A stretch of 64,000 bases of DNA from Molanna angustata (Eukaryota > Arthropoda > Insecta > Trichoptera > Molannidae). This document shows positions 63,094 through 64,000 of this stretch, piece after piece; positions within the stretch are counted from its first letter, which is position 1; each line of letters opens with the position of its first letter. Made by a program: the position numbers and the translations under genes. The notes under the pieces were generated by a model. The model was not told the DNA's origin, searched no databases, and worked only from the letters and a program-made list of their open reading frames with translations. The DNA lies in NCBI GenBank assembly GCA_963576475.1, contig OY754986.1:11879321-11943320 (forward strand), read 5' to 3'.

Positions 63094-64000
63094 TATTTAA
63101 ATAATAATAAATTTGGATAATTTATATAGCGCCGTTTTTGTGAATATCTCACCTCAAGGGCGCTGAAAAAATGATTATGTTGTATCATTTCGGCTCTGGT
63201 AAGATTTGCGAAAAAGGTGCGTTTTGAGTTTTTTCCTGAACGAAGATATATTTTCGGTTTGTCTGAGGGTGTGTGGGAGCTTATTCCATGCATTTGGTCC
63301 TGCCACAGCAAATGCACGATCACCGAAATTAGTTGTGTGTACCCTGTTTATTTCAACTAATTTCCCAACCATGGATGACGAGGCAGAACGAAGTGATGAT
63401 TGTCTGTCATTTATTGAAAGCGGAATGCACAGTTCAGAGAGGTAAGTAGGAGCCATACCACGAAGTGCTTTAAATATTATGAGACAGAGCTTATATTCAA
63501 TTCTTTCGGGGACTTTAAGCCAATGTAGATTGCGAAGATGGTGAGAGATGTGAGAAAATTTGGAGGCTCCAGTGATGAGTCTGGCTGCAGCATTGAAAAC
63601 TGACTGAATTTTATTAATTTCTTTCTTTGGTAAATTCGCATATATACCGTTACAATAATCCAAACGGGAGACAACAAAGGCGCTTACCAAAGATTTCATG
63701 GCTTCAATTGGGATACTCCTTCGGATTGACTTTAAACGTCTTAGTTGAAAGAAAGCAGAAGAATTAACTGTGTTAATTTGGTTTGAAAAGCTTAGATTTG
63801 AATCTATTTTGACTCCAAGAAGTTTAACACAGGATTTAGGAAGAATATCTGAATTTTCGAAAGTTAGTGGGGAAGTGTCTATTAAATGGCTTCGTTTGCG
63901 TGTTGCTGTCCAGAGTAGTTCTGTCTTTGTTGGGTTTAGCTTAAGTTTGTTTGCTGACATCCAAACACCGATATCTTCGATACATTTACAGATTGTGGTT
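63094..64000 (-). mobile_element. L2/CR1-type LINE 3' part, continues past the window
   Basis: The 3' end is an ATT-rich tail (AATAATAATAAATTTGG in plus orientation) preceded by a 3' UTR (GGCGCTATATAAATTATCC on the minus strand). The coding part extends to the window edge; more should lie beyond 64000. Confidence 0.75.
63175..64000 (-). CDS. L2/CR1-type reverse transcriptase, C-terminal fragment (partial)
   Basis: Open on the minus strand from at least 63960 to 63175 and likely on to the window edge, so the start is unknown. Residues include MSANKLKLNPTKTELLW, LLGVKIDSNLSF, LVSAFVVSRLDYCNGIYANL, INKIQSVFNAAARLITG, HWLKVPERIEYKLCLI and FAVAGPNAWNKLP. This is the thumb and connection region of L2-type LINE reverse transcriptases, and no frame break is seen. 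The catalytic YADD would lie further upstream outside the window. Confidence 0.8.
   Translation of the reverse strand, partial: TTICKCIEDIGVWMSANKLKLNPTKTELLWTATRKRSHLIDTSPLTFENSDILPKSCVKLLGVKIDSNLSFSNQINTVNSSAFFQLRRLKSIRRSIPIEAMKSLVSAFVVSRLDYCNGIYANLPKKEINKIQSVFNAAARLITGASKFSHISHHLRNLHWLKVPERIEYKLCLIIFKALRGMAPTYLSELCIPLSINDRQSSLRSASSSMVGKLVEINRVHTTNFGDRAFAVAGPNAWNKLPHTLRQTENISSFRKKLKTHLFRKSYQSRNDTT

Overview
This window looks like repeat-dense nuclear DNA from an insect, most likely a moth or butterfly. The DNA is AT-rich. There is no recognisable host gene, rRNA gene or functional tRNA gene. Everything identifiable is a mobile element, a remnant of one, or a tandem repeat. The lepidopteran guess rests on the mixture of RTE, CR1, I and R1-clade LINEs, a DD37D mariner, tRNA-derived SINEs, and the frequent GTACCTACCTA-type words; it is an inference.

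Family labels used here are mine. Hel1 is a 1-kb Helitron/Helentron-like element (TCCAACTG...CAACTAG). Hel2 is a 0.45-0.67-kb element with the same architecture. FB1 and FB2 are long foldback elements. SINE-A and SINE-B are tRNA-derived. Rep-F is an unclassified repeat of about 250 bp.

Layout. 1-7,700: an FB1 foldback, a GC-rich hairpin, three Hel1 copies almost head to tail, one FB2 foldback and a second FB1. 7,758-11,815: five Hel2 copies in a row, the last split by a pogo-like transposon. 12,000-17,400: a short tandem repeat, a hAT-type MITE with an 8-bp duplication, SINEs, and a three-level nest in which SINE-A holds a mariner and the mariner holds a Hel1. 17,400-25,700: Rep-F, RTE fragments, a hAT remnant with an 8-bp duplication, a CR1-type LINE tail, and a fresh 49-bp minisatellite. 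25,750-36,060: a 5'-truncated LINE, two LINE C-terminal nuclease-like fragments, a Penelope-like GIY-YIG remnant and a long CR1-like LINE on the minus strand. 37,000-46,800: minisatellites, SINEs, RTE fragments, a Hel2 copy inside an R1-type 3' region, and a near-perfect 182-bp hairpin. 48,364-49,175: a second FB2, interrupted by a LINE tail. 51,122-56,637: an almost intact I-clade LINE with two ORFs and RNase H. 58,000-64,000: an R1-clade LINE end, two Hel1 copies and the 3' end of an L2/CR1-type LINE that runs off the window.

How the parts relate. Many elements have landed inside others, so the nests give relative ages and clean empty sites. Two are especially useful. The Hel1 in the mariner splits a transposase codon series that rejoins in frame with no target duplication. 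The Hel2 copy at 39.8 kb lies in an A-run of an R1 3' region whose uninterrupted form is present near 59.3 kb. All activity inferences are from sequence alone. The I-clade LINE is the only element close to coding-competent.
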